Below, piece by piece: positions 1-9,258 of a DNA stretch of 34,194 nt; the stretch's first letter is position 1; every line of letters starts with the position of its first letter. The notes beneath the pieces were generated by a model. The model was given only the letters and a program-made list of their open reading frames with translations, made no database searches and was not told where the DNA came from. The stretch comes from an uncultured OCS116 cluster bacterium (lineage in GTDB: Bacteria > Pseudomonadota > Alphaproteobacteria > Rhizobiales > TMED25). The stretch lies in contig CACBED010000001.1 in the NCBI GenBank assembly GCA_902538185.1, positions 1 through 34,194 on the forward strand. The letters are read 5' to 3'. A program made the position numbers and the translations under genes.

Positions 1-623
1 GCAACAACAATCGGCTTTTTGGATGCAGTAATCAAATCATTAGCTTTATCTAATGATTTTTTGTCTATGGTTCTTGATTTATTGGTACTCGTTATTATTC
101 CATCAATTTCAGAGTCATCTATGTCAATCTCTGCTATGGCCTGCACCGGCGAGATTGGGAGATAGACAGCGCCGGGTCGTGGATCTATCGCTACATTATA
201 TGCCCTGTCTAAAAGTGTGGTTACATTAGCTGATGTTATCTCTTCAGATAGTTTTGTAATCAGCCCACCAAATGCGACCAATGGGACCTCCTGATGGGGA
301 TTTTTTGATAAAAGTTCAGGATCGATTATTGCAGAGAAAACAATTATTGGACGACGGTCAAGGTGAGCTGATGCTATACCCGATGCAAGATTTGTTATAC
401 CTGGTCCTTTAGTTACAATTACAACACCTGGCACACCTGTAATTTCACCATATGTTGAAGCCATATATGCTGCTGTATTCTCATGATGGGTCAAAACATA
501 GTTTATGCCCTGATCAGAGAATGCATTGATTAAATTAATTGTATCACTACCAGGTGTCCCGAATACCTGCTTCACGCCTCTTTTCTTTAGATATTTCGCA
601 ATAAAATCACAAATATACATCAT
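1..623 (-). CDS. Thiamine-pyrophosphate-dependent enzyme, N-terminal part (acetolactate synthase / 2-hydroxyacyl-CoA lyase-like), truncated by left window edge
   Basis: Manual reverse translation from ATG at 623 gives MMYICDFIAKYLKKRGVKQVFGTPGSDTINLINAFSDQGINYVLTHHENTAAYMASTYGEITGVPGVVIVTKGPGITNLASGIASAHLDRRPIIVFSA..., open to position 1. FGTPG, HHENTAAYMA and TKGPGITN are typical of TPP enzyme N-domains. Start overlaps the stop of the upstream DUF35 gene; GGAGGAG Shine-Dalgarno. Absent from ORF track because it has no stop in the window. Confidence 0.85.
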   Translation of the reverse strand, partial: MMYICDFIAKYLKKRGVKQVFGTPGSDTINLINAFSDQGINYVLTHHENTAAYMASTYGEITGVPGVVIVTKGPGITNLASGIASAHLDRRPIIVFSAIIDPELLSKNPHQEVPLVAFGGLITKLSEEITSANVTTLLDRAYNVAIDPRPGAVYLPISPVQAIAEIDIDDSEIDGIITSTNKSRTIDKKSLDKANDLITASKKPIVV

Positions 624-931
624 TTCTCCTCCATTAGTTTACCGATTGGGGCTCCATTATCTGAATATATATAGAGGGCATCACCAACTTGTGCAGCGTC
701 TTCAATCCCAGCTGTTATATAAATCCCCAATGCTGTCTTTATATTTGCAATCTTTCTTGGTTTCCAATCCTTTTGTCCCAACATATGCCGAATTACAGAA
801 ATTTCTTCTACTTTTCCTTCATTAATGCTTATCGCGTCGAATTCAGTATTACCACACTCTGAACAAAAATATTTTTTTGGGAATGTAAATTTATTACAAT
901 TACTACATTTTTGAACAAATAATTTTTCCAT
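620..931 (-). CDS. DUF35 OB-fold protein with N-terminal rubredoxin-like Zn ribbon
   Basis: 103 aa; CSNCNKFTFPKKYFCSECG Zn-ribbon followed by OB-fold-like segment; directly downstream of thiolase-like gene, as usual for this pair. Confidence 0.85.
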   Translation of the reverse strand: MEKLFVQKCSNCNKFTFPKKYFCSECGNTEFDAISINEGKVEEISVIRHMLGQKDWKPRKIANIKTALGIYITAGIEDAAQVGDALYIYSDNGAPIGKLMEEK

Positions 932-2074
932 TTATATTGCCTCTAATATTGTTGCTGCAACGGTTCCACCATGCCTATATAATGTCATTCCATAACCAGT
1001 AGCAATTCCAAAATTTACATTATTTAACTGTCTCTCACCAGCCCTATTTTGTAACTGTAAAACAACTTCACCAATTCCATTCAATCCTCCGGCCATTCCA
1101 CCTGGTTGACCTGCTGAAAGCATACCACCCCAAGTATTAACCGCTTGAGTCTGCTGTTCCATGCCCTCAAGATAGTCCCTAAATTTTCCATTTTTTATTA
1201 TTCCAAGGTCATTCAACTGTGCGAGCACAATTGCTGGATAGTCATCATAAATACTCAGCACGCCAATATCGACTGGTGCTAATTTTGCCGTTCCAAAAAG
1301 CTTATCTTTAAAAGTTGAAATGCCTGTTGCGGTTCCATCACCCTCTTGATTTTCATAATTAAAACTTTGTTCAAATGCTCTAATTCTGACCTGCCTTTCA
1401 AGTCTTTCGTTTTCGTTTCTGGAGATTATTATTGCGTAAGCGCCAGCAACAACAGGTACACAATCATACCTACAAAGGGGGTCAGCGACTAAGGGAGCAC
1501 TGTTATATTCTTCCTCAGTTAATTCTTTTTTATAAACAGCATATGGATTTTTTGATGCCCAATTACGCTGAGATATCAAGAGGTTCGCATAATCACTTTT
1601 TTTTAAATTATACTTTTTCATTTGACGGGAGGTAACCAATGAATAAACTCCATTTGGGCCACCATGTCCAAGAGGCGCAAGATGATCTCTTGTAGCGCTG
1701 TTGTAAGAATTAGCGATTTTTGCATATCCGGAGAGTCCAGTCGCATCTCCTGCAAGAATCAATATATTATTTGCATCTCCGGTTTTAATCGCACGTGACG
1801 CATGTCCTAACATATTCATTGCAGACGAGCCACCATTTGTGTCTTGGAGTAACCAGTTTAAACTAAGGCCAAATCGCCAAGCTATATCAATTGCGGAGTC
1901 CGGAGTAATAGAAAATGATGCAATAGCGAGGCCGTCTATTTCTTGATGCTTCAGATTTGCATCCTTTAACGCATCCAATACGGCATCTTTCATAAGGTTT
2001 TGTATTGTTTGCTCGTCATTTGGATGTCTTGTGTAAATAGACTGTCCGACACCAATAATTCTAGGATCAAACAT
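932..2074 (-). CDS. Thiolase-superfamily protein (SCPx/Ltp lipid-transfer type, acetyl-CoA acetyltransferase-like)
   Basis: 380 aa; NTWGGMLSAGQPGG and ATGYGMTLYRHGG C-terminal thiolase-like motifs; DUF35 partner adjacent. Confidence 0.85.
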   Translation of the reverse strand: MFDPRIIGVGQSIYTRHPNDEQTIQNLMKDAVLDALKDANLKHQEIDGLAIASFSITPDSAIDIAWRFGLSLNWLLQDTNGGSSAMNMLGHASRAIKTGDANNILILAGDATGLSGYAKIANSYNSATRDHLAPLGHGGPNGVYSLVTSRQMKKYNLKKSDYANLLISQRNWASKNPYAVYKKELTEEEYNSAPLVADPLCRYDCVPVVAGAYAIIISRNENERLERQVRIRAFEQSFNYENQEGDGTATGISTFKDKLFGTAKLAPVDIGVLSIYDDYPAIVLAQLNDLGIIKNGKFRDYLEGMEQQTQAVNTWGGMLSAGQPGGMAGGLNGIGEVVLQLQNRAGERQLNNVNFGIATGYGMTLYRHGGTVAATILEAI

Positions 2075-2080
2075 TGACTC

Positions 2081-2908
2081 TTAATTTACTAGATATATTG
2101 GAATTTCAGAATGTAGCATGAGGTGCCGAGTGGCGCCGCCAAATATAATTTCTCTCAGACGACTTTGAGTGTAAGCGCCCTTTATAATAAGATCAGCGTC
2201 AACAGATTTACTAAAATCAAGTATGGCATCACCTATCTTTTTTTCATCACCTGATATTGTTACTGGCTTAGCATCTATTCCATGAGAAGCTAAGAGTTCA
2301 GAAACCTGTTCGCCGCTGGGGCCGTCAGTTATAACCTTTTCCACAGTCAAAATTGTGACATTATTTGCTTTCTTTAGTATTGGTAAAGCAGCAAAAACGG
2401 CTCTTGAACTTTCGGTTGTGCAATTCCAAGAGATTACGACTTCTTTACCAATATCAATCTGCTTATTCATTGGGATCAGCATTACTGGTCTACCACCATC
2501 GAATAGTATTGTTTGAATGGAACTTAGGCTCGCACTTTGAAGCTCTTGATAGGGTCTCGAGATAATCACTACATTATACACCCTGGAGAGATCTCCCAAA
2601 TATTTCTGATTCTCAAGCTCCTCAGATAACCACTTGTATTTTAAATCACTCAAATCACTATCACTCTTTTTCAAGGTATTTATATGATCTATAAACTTCT
2701 CTTTATATTTTATCGCCTCTTCCTTGTTTTCGTCGTGATGCAAGGAGTCAAAGACTATTGAACCTTCCTGCGCAATAAAGCTATCTATTCTCTGATGAAT
2801 GGCAACGCCACTAACGCTAGAATTATATTTCTTGGCAAGAGAAACTGCGCAATCTACAAGGTGGGGTATTGTCTCGATATATTCGAATGGTAATAATATA
2901 TTTCTCAT
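2081..2908 (-). CDS. Universal stress protein (UspA family)
   Basis: 275 aa; C-terminal DLIIKGAYTQSRLREIIFGGATRHLMLHSEIPIYLVN matches the UspA G-2x-G-9x-G(S/T)-like signature. Confidence 0.85.
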   Translation of the reverse strand: MRNILLPFEYIETIPHLVDCAVSLAKKYNSSVSGVAIHQRIDSFIAQEGSIVFDSLHHDENKEEAIKYKEKFIDHINTLKKSDSDLSDLKYKWLSEELENQKYLGDLSRVYNVVIISRPYQELQSASLSSIQTILFDGGRPVMLIPMNKQIDIGKEVVISWNCTTESSRAVFAALPILKKANNVTILTVEKVITDGPSGEQVSELLASHGIDAKPVTISGDEKKIGDAILDFSKSVDADLIIKGAYTQSRLREIIFGGATRHLMLHSEIPIYLVN

Positions 2909-2924
2909 CTTAATTTCTTGTACT

Positions 2925-4058
2925 TTACAAACCTTTCATTAGATCATTTACATCAATTGGAAGTTCAAGTTCTTTTCCAGTCTTTGATGATAAATCCATT
3001 GCCATAGTTAAAACTAGATTTCGATGGCCTTCTTCCGCGGTCGCATGCGGCGTATGCTTACCGAGGTATATTCTGCTAAACCAAGAATTTGTTTCCTCTC
3101 TCATTGGACCCCACAGATCACCATTATAAATATCACCAGGTGGAAAGCTTGTAAGAAAGTCTACATTTCTCGTAGCCTCTATTTGTAATCCTTCCGGCCT
3201 GTATGCCGGTCCCTGATTGAATTCTGTTGCCAAAATTACATCTCTATGTGTATCCTCAATATCGATAACACCCTTTGTGCCTACAACACCAATTTCAAGT
3301 CCATAAACAGCTCCAGGCCATACTTTTGGTAGCGCCCAACAAATGTTCATGCTAAAAATTGTGCCATCTTCCATAGTGAAAACACCGAATGTTGCATCTT
3401 TGGTTCCGAGCTCAGCCATGATTTTCTCTGTTGATCGTGCAAAAATTGAGACAGGCTTGGCTTGATCACCAAGCATCCATAAAGCCATATCTAAGCTATG
3501 AGTACCTGAGACAACCATTGGTGTTAAATGTCTTCTATCTTGAGATAATCTTACTTCCCCTGTTGGAGCCATTTTATTCATAAATGCTCTGACCACAACA
3601 GCAGTTGCCTCACCTATTTGCCCATTATTTATTCTTTCTTTTACAGCAAGGAAGCGCCTTCTAAATCTTTGTGTATAGCCAACAACTGCATCAACTCCTG
3701 CCTCTTGGATTGCACTCAGAACTTTTAGAGACTCAACAGCGTCTGTCGCTAGCGGCTTTTCAATAAGCATTGGAAGTTTTCTTTCAACAGCTGAAAGTAT
3801 TGGCTCAACATGGCTCCAAGTTGATGTGGCAATAATTACTGCATCAATCTCAGGTCTCTCAATTAACTCTCTAAAATTTGTTGTAAAGAAATCTGCTTTT
3901 ATATCTTCTTTTAACTTTAATCCCAAGTCTTCATTGATATCGGAAAGCCCAATCCATCCAATCCCAGGGTATTCTTTGGCGAGAGTTGAACGCATCCTAC
4001 CAACAACACCACAGCCAACAACTGCTAGACCTAATTTCTTATCACCTGCCATATTCAT
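2925..4058 (-). CDS. Gfo/Idh/MocA family oxidoreductase
   Basis: 377 aa; N-terminal Rossmann LGLAVVGCGVVGRMRS, then EKPLATD and YTQRFRRRF motifs. Confidence 0.9.
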   Translation of the reverse strand: MNMAGDKKLGLAVVGCGVVGRMRSTLAKEYPGIGWIGLSDINEDLGLKLKEDIKADFFTTNFRELIERPEIDAVIIATSTWSHVEPILSAVERKLPMLIEKPLATDAVESLKVLSAIQEAGVDAVVGYTQRFRRRFLAVKERINNGQIGEATAVVVRAFMNKMAPTGEVRLSQDRRHLTPMVVSGTHSLDMALWMLGDQAKPVSIFARSTEKIMAELGTKDATFGVFTMEDGTIFSMNICWALPKVWPGAVYGLEIGVVGTKGVIDIEDTHRDVILATEFNQGPAYRPEGLQIEATRNVDFLTSFPPGDIYNGDLWGPMREETNSWFSRIYLGKHTPHATAEEGHRNLVLTMAMDLSSKTGKELELPIDVNDLMKGL

Positions 4059-4119
4059 ACCCCTTTTTTATGACTTTATTCTACTCAAAAATCTTAATTA
4101 TTCAATTCATTTAAATCTA

Positions 4120-4842
4120 TTAGGAGCTAGAATCTCTTGTTTTCTTCTTATATTTCTCGTATAGGTCTGGTCTGTTCTTTTCTGTAGTAAGACGGGACTG
4201 GCTAAATCTCCATTTACTTATTGCCCCATGATCTCCCGACAAAAGTACGTCGGGTATTTTCAATCCACCATACTCTCTTGGTAATGTATATTGGGGATAT
4301 TCTAATAGCCCATTCTCATAGCTCTCGTTCTCTGTTGAAGCTTTTGAACTCAACACGCCATCTAATAATCTTACACAAGAGTCAATTATATTGATCGCTG
4401 CAATGTCTCCATTTGTGAGAATATAATCACCGATTGATAACTCCAGTGCTCCAGTTGACTCAATTATTCTTTGGTCAATTCCCTCAAATCTTCCACACAG
4501 AAATATCAGACCTTCATTTTTTACCAAATCTTTTGTTATTTTTTGATCATATTTAATACCTCTTGCCGCTGGCACAATTAATGGCCTTGTATCACCATTT
4601 TGTCGCATATTATTAATGATTGGAAGCACGATATCTGCTCTCATAATCATACCCGGTCCACCACCTGCTGGAGAGCTGTCGATCTTTACTTTCTTATTAT
4701 TTTGCCTCTTTTCTAGAGGAATTATTTCAAGACTCCATTTTCCTTCAGCTAAGGACTTGCCAATATTACTATATTGAAGTGGCCCAGGGAATAACTCAGG
4801 CGTTGTTGTGATAATAGATATTTTCCATGTAACGTTACTCAT
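4120..4842 (-). CDS. trmD: tRNA (guanine37-N1)-methyltransferase TrmD
   Basis: 240 aa; SPAGGGPGMIMRADIV, LCGRFEGIDQRI and IGDYILTNGDIAA motifs; next to rpsP and ffh. Confidence 0.95.
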   Translation of the reverse strand: MSNVTWKISIITTTPELFPGPLQYSNIGKSLAEGKWSLEIIPLEKRQNNKKVKIDSSPAGGGPGMIMRADIVLPIINNMRQNGDTRPLIVPAARGIKYDQKITKDLVKNEGLIFLCGRFEGIDQRIIESTGALELSIGDYILTNGDIAAINIIDSCVRLLDGVLSSKASTENESYENGLLEYPQYTLPREYGGLKIPDVLLSGDHGAISKWRFSQSRLTTEKNRPDLYEKYKKKTRDSSS

Positions 4843-4950
4843 CTCAGGTCAGTTCTACCCTATCTTAACCAGTATGATTTCTATCAACAAAATACACTTT
4901 TATTGCTCTGATTGATATAGATAATTAATGTGTTTATGGGATAGGTATAA

Positions 4951-5565
4951 TTATTTTTCTTTATCTTCGGTGGGCGCTTCTTCAGCTGGTGCTTCTGCTG
5001 GTGCTTCTGCTGGTGCTTCTTCGGCAGTTGCTTCTTCAGCGGGTGCTTCTTCGGCAGTTGCTTCTGCTGGTGCTTCTTCAGCGGGCGCTTCTTCTGGAGT
5101 TGCTTCTTCAGCGGGCGCTTCTTCAGCGGGTGCTTCTGCTGGTGCTTCTTCGGCAGTTGCTTCTTCAGCGGGTGCTTCTGCTGGTGCTTCTTCGGCAGGT
5201 GCTTCTTCAGCTGGTGCTTCTGCTGGTGCTTCTTCGGCAGTTGCTTCTTCAGCAGGCGCTTCTTCTTTATCTTTCTTTGGAATTGCTTTTTTTGGATTAT
5301 TTCTTGGTGGACGTTTTGCAATATCTTCGGCGTCTAAAAATCTTAAAACTCTATCGGTGGGCTTCGCTCCGACGCCAAGCCAATATTTTATTCTATCAAC
5401 TTGTAGGGTGACTCTTTCATTACTCTCTTTTGAGAGCAGTGGGTTATATGTTCCAAGCTTTTCTATAAACCTGCCGTCCCTCGGATTTCTGACATCTGCA
5501 ACTACTATCCTATAATATGGACGCTTCTTTGAACCACCTCTTGCTAACCTAATTTTTAATGCCAT
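4951..5565 (-). CDS. rpsP: 30S ribosomal protein S16 with long Ala/Pro/Glu repeat C-terminal extension
   Basis: [42 protein letters not shown] is the S16 N-terminus; about 100 residues of [18 protein letters not shown] repeats follow the core. Confidence 0.95.
   Translation of the reverse strand: MALKIRLARGGSKKRPYYRIVVADVRNPRDGRFIEKLGTYNPLLSKESNERVTLQVDRIKYWLGVGAKPTDRVLRFLDAEDIAKRPPRNNPKKAIPKKDKEEAPAEEATAEEAPAEAPAEEAPAEEAPAEAPAEEATAEEAPAEAPAEEAPAEEATPEEAPAEEAPAEATAEEAPAEEATAEEAPAEAPAEAPAEEAPTEDKEK
4976..5265. repeat. Imperfect low-complexity tandem repeat (units related to GCTTCTTCGGCAGTT / GCTTCTGCTGGT on + strand) encoding the S16 tail
   Basis: Visible runs of gcttcttcagcgggtgcttcttcggcagttgcttctgctggt; on the minus strand encodes [19 protein letters not shown] units. 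Confidence 0.9.
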
Positions 5566-5611
5566 TACAATTCCTTCATTTTAAAAAAATTCCACCTATA
5601 CATAACCATAA

Positions 5612-7111
5612 TCACTTTTTTCGTCCAGTTATATTTAATAAATTTGATAATTTATTTTGGGAACTTGGTAATCCAGGTAATCCAGGTAATTTCGATCCCG
5701 CAGAACCGTTTTGCAAATCAGATAGCATTTTTTCACTTAATTTACTATCATTTAATTTATTTATCTCAGACTTATCTATGTCTTGTACTCCGAGATCTTG
5801 ATCTAACATACCTTTTTTGCCGAATTTTTTCATCATATCAGATGTCTGCCTATATAGCTTAATCAGTTTATTAATTTCTGAGACCTCTGTGCCAGATCCC
5901 ATCGCAATCCTTCTTTTTCTTGATGCGTTTAATATTTTTGGATTTCGTTTTTCTTTTGGAGTCATTGATGAGATTATCGCGATCTGTCTGTTAATTATTT
6001 GATCGTTAATATTTGACTCTGCCATCTGCTTCTTCACTTTATTTATCCCTGGGAGCATTCCAAGAATTCCTGATATTCCTCCCATCTTTGACATCTGCTT
6101 GAGTTGTTGTGCCATATCCTCAAGATCAAATAGGCCTTTCGATATCTTCTTGGCGATCTTATTTGCTTTATCAGCATCAATTGTTTCTTTTGCTTTCTCA
6201 ACAAGCGAGACAACGTCGCCCATTCCCAATATTCTATTTGAAACCCTATCTGGGTAGAACTCCTCTAGATTTTCAATCTTTTCTCCAATACCCGCAAATA
6301 ATATTGGCTTTCCAGTCACATGCCTCATTGATAAGGCAGCCCCGCCTCTTGCATCACCATCGAGCCTTGTCAGAATCACACCAGTCAAAGGTATTTTTTT
6401 TGAAAATGTATCTGCAACATTTACAGCGTCTTGTCCAGTCAGAGAATCTGCAACAAGGATAACGTTGTGAGCCTCCGCAATTTTGTTTACACTTTGCAGT
6501 TCATCCATCAATTCATCGTCAATATTCATCCGCCCGGCTGTATCGAGAATAAGTACATCAAAACCTCCCAGTTTTGCCTCTTTGCAAGCTCTTTTTGTGA
6601 TTTCGGTTGGTTTTTGACCTTTTATTATCGGTAGTGTCTCTATAGCATTTTCTGCCCCCAAAATCTCAAGTTGCTCCTGGGCTGCTGGCCTTGTAACATC
6701 AAGCGATGCCATCAAAATCTTCAATTTTGACTTATTTCTTATATAATTTGCTAATTTAGCAGAGGTTGTAGTTTTACCTGAGCCCTGAAGACCAACCATC
6801 ATTATTATTGAAGGTGGCTCTGATCGGAGATTTAGCTCGACATTTTCGGATCCGAGTAGTTCAGTAAGCTGGTCATTCACAATTTTTATAACTGTCTGTC
6901 CTGGTGATACAGACTTTATAACCTCCTCACCGATTGCCTTTTCACGAACTTTCGCAAGAAAGTCCTTCACAACCTCTAATGCAACATCTGCTTCTAGAAG
7001 TGCCCTTCGTACTTCCCTGAGCGCATCATCAACATTAGCTTCGGTGAGTAGGCCTCTTCCCGTTAATTTTGAAAATACAGATGAGAGCCTATCAGACAGC
7101 GTATCAAACAT
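5612..7111 (-). CDS. ffh: Signal recognition particle protein Ffh
   Basis: 499 aa; GLQGSGKTTTSAKLA, DTAGRMNID, TRLDGDARGGAALS; Met-rich M domain (KQMSKMGGISGILGMLPG, RKRRIAMGSGT). Confidence 0.97.
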   Translation of the reverse strand: MFDTLSDRLSSVFSKLTGRGLLTEANVDDALREVRRALLEADVALEVVKDFLAKVREKAIGEEVIKSVSPGQTVIKIVNDQLTELLGSENVELNLRSEPPSIIMMVGLQGSGKTTTSAKLANYIRNKSKLKILMASLDVTRPAAQEQLEILGAENAIETLPIIKGQKPTEITKRACKEAKLGGFDVLILDTAGRMNIDDELMDELQSVNKIAEAHNVILVADSLTGQDAVNVADTFSKKIPLTGVILTRLDGDARGGAALSMRHVTGKPILFAGIGEKIENLEEFYPDRVSNRILGMGDVVSLVEKAKETIDADKANKIAKKISKGLFDLEDMAQQLKQMSKMGGISGILGMLPGINKVKKQMAESNINDQIINRQIAIISSMTPKEKRNPKILNASRKRRIAMGSGTEVSEINKLIKLYRQTSDMMKKFGKKGMLDQDLGVQDIDKSEINKLNDSKLSEKMLSDLQNGSAGSKLPGLPGLPSSQNKLSNLLNITGRKK

Positions 7112-7285
7112 TAAATACCTCTAATTTTATCTGCAGAAGCAGTTGTAAATTATTTATCCAATAATATATTAAAATAGTTCTATTAGTCTAACAATTACTA
7201 TCATAAAATAAGAAAAATAACTATATTGCATGTAAGTGCGTTTAGCCTGAACTAGTCGAAATTGAAATAAAAAGTTAAGTGTAAT

Positions 7286-8404
7286 ATGGAACCAATAAAC
7301 TTTGTAGATTTAAAAAAACAATACTCAGCGATAGAAACTGATGTTAATGAGTCCTTATCTGCTATTTTAAAAAGTGGTCAGTTTATACTTGGACCAGTTG
7401 TTGAAGAAGCTGAGGAAGCGCTATCAAAATATACAAATGCAAAGCATACAATTTCTGTTTCCAGCGGAACAGATGCACTTTTTGTCAGTTTGTTAGCACT
7501 TGGAATTGGTCCAGGGTCAAAAGTCTTTATTCCGGCCTTTACATACACGGCAACAGCTGAAGTAATTGCACTTCTGGGTGCAGAACCTGCATTTGTTGAC
7601 GTGGATGAAGATACTTATAACATATCCTGTGAGAGTCTAATTACGAAAATAAATCAGTATCCAAAGTCAGAATTATCAAATTCTGCAATAATTGCTGTTG
7701 ATTTATTTGGTCTTCCAGCTGATTACATTACAATTTGTGATATTGCTATGAATTCTGGCTTACACCTAATATCTGATGCAGCTCAATCTTTTGGCGGTTC
7801 CATTGGAAGTCAAAAAGTTGGAAAATTATCACCAATCACCACTACAAGTTTTTACCCAACAAAGCCGCTGTCTTGTTATGGTGATGGAGGGGCCGTATTC
7901 ACAGACGATGATGAGATCGCAATGAAAATTAAATCTATCAGATCACACGGTATTACAGATAACCCCTATGAAAATGTCCGAATTGGAACAAACGCGCGTT
8001 TTGACGCAATACAAGCTGCGGTAATATTGAGTAAACTAAAAATTTTTGATGAAGAGTTAAGCAGGAGAGAAAGTACTTCACGCATATACAATCAAGAGTT
8101 AAAAAATATAGTCAAAACTCCAATTACAACAAACCAAGTAAAATCAGCTTGGGCCCATTACACAATAAGAACAAGAGACAGGGATGGACTTAGAGAATTT
8201 TTAACAAAAAATAGTATCCCTACAATGATATATTACCCAAAAGGTATGCATGAGCAAACTGCTTACCAAAAATATCACAATGGAGATCCCTTAATAGTTA
8301 GTGAAAAGCTATGCGGCGAAGTTTTAAGTCTCCCCTTACATCCGTACATGAGTGAAAATCAAGTTTACTATGTTTCAGGAAAGGTAAAAGAGTTTATAGG
8401 GTAA
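7286..8404 (+). CDS. DegT/DnrJ/EryC1/StrS-family PLP-dependent aminotransferase
   Basis: 372 aa; INFVDLKKQY start, SSGTDAL, DAAQSFGG and FYPTKPLSCYGDGGAVFTDDDE with the PLP lysine. Confidence 0.93.
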   Translation: MEPINFVDLKKQYSAIETDVNESLSAILKSGQFILGPVVEEAEEALSKYTNAKHTISVSSGTDALFVSLLALGIGPGSKVFIPAFTYTATAEVIALLGAEPAFVDVDEDTYNISCESLITKINQYPKSELSNSAIIAVDLFGLPADYITICDIAMNSGLHLISDAAQSFGGSIGSQKVGKLSPITTTSFYPTKPLSCYGDGGAVFTDDDEIAMKIKSIRSHGITDNPYENVRIGTNARFDAIQAAVILSKLKIFDEELSRRESTSRIYNQELKNIVKTPITTNQVKSAWAHYTIRTRDRDGLREFLTKNSIPTMIYYPKGMHEQTAYQKYHNGDPLIVSEKLCGEVLSLPLHPYMSENQVYYVSGKVKEFIG

Positions 8405-8406
8405 GG

Positions 8407-9258
8407 ATGATTGAAAATATAAAATATCATAAAATGAATGGTGCGGGTAACGAGTTCATTATAATAGATAATTCAGATATTAACTTTACCTATACACCTG
8501 ATATCGTCATGTCAATATGCTCCAATTCCCCCGAAACGAGTTGTGATCAGCTGATTACAATTGAAAAAAGAGTTAGGCATTGCCTAAATCTAAATATTTG
8601 GAATAAAGATGGCAGTAAAGCAGAAGCATGCGGAAACGCATCAAGGTGTGTTGCAAAGTTAATCTTTGATGAAATAGGTGTTGAGTATGTTGAACTGAGA
8701 TCAGAAAATTGTACCCATCTTTGTAAGAAAATGGATAATGGCGGCGTTATCGTAAATATGGGTAAAGCAAATACTAATGGGAAGAATATTCCTATATCAC
8801 TTGATATGGATGACACATTAAACTTCAAATACAATTTTGAGTTTAAAGATCTGAAAAAGGTAAAATATACGAGTGTAATAAATGTTGGTAACCCTCACAT
8901 CATATTTTGGCTTGAGAGCATAAACAATATCAAACCAGAGGTAATAGGTCCGTTGGTTGAGAATCATAAAATTTTCCCAGAAAAGATAAATGTTAGTTTC
9001 GCCGAAATAGTTGATAAAAATAATATAAAGTTAGCGGTATGGGAAAGAGGCGCAGGAATAACCAAAGCCTGTGGCACCGCCGCGTGCGCGGCTGCGTACT
9101 CAGCAATGAAATTAGGACTTGCAAGTAATAATTTGAACATAAGTTTACCAGGAGGTATATTAGAAATAAGTATTGACCCCGAAGGTAATATTCATAAAAC
9201 TGGGGCGGTTGAACTTGAATATTCAAGTTCAATGACAATAGAAGAAACTGATGAGTAA
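8407..9258 (+). CDS. dapF: Diaminopimelate epimerase
   Basis: 283 aa; KMNGAGNEFIIID, ACGNASRCVA and ACGTAACAAA with both catalytic cysteines. Confidence 0.95.
   Translation: MIENIKYHKMNGAGNEFIIIDNSDINFTYTPDIVMSICSNSPETSCDQLITIEKRVRHCLNLNIWNKDGSKAEACGNASRCVAKLIFDEIGVEYVELRSENCTHLCKKMDNGGVIVNMGKANTNGKNIPISLDMDDTLNFKYNFEFKDLKKVKYTSVINVGNPHIIFWLESINNIKPEVIGPLVENHKIFPEKINVSFAEIVDKNNIKLAVWERGAGITKACGTAACAAAYSAMKLGLASNNLNISLPGGILEISIDPEGNIHKTGAVELEYSSSMTIEETDE

Noticed and set aside
526-825. ORF of 99 aa on + strand
   Set aside because: Antisense to the DUF35 gene and TPP enzyme start; no domain-like sequence.
4884-5515. Overlapping ORFs in the rpsP repeat (145, 195 and 140 aa; [22 protein letters not shown] and [11 protein letters not shown] proteins)
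   Set aside because: Shadow frames of the S16 tail repeat; the low-complexity DNA keeps several frames open. S16 core is unambiguous on the minus strand.
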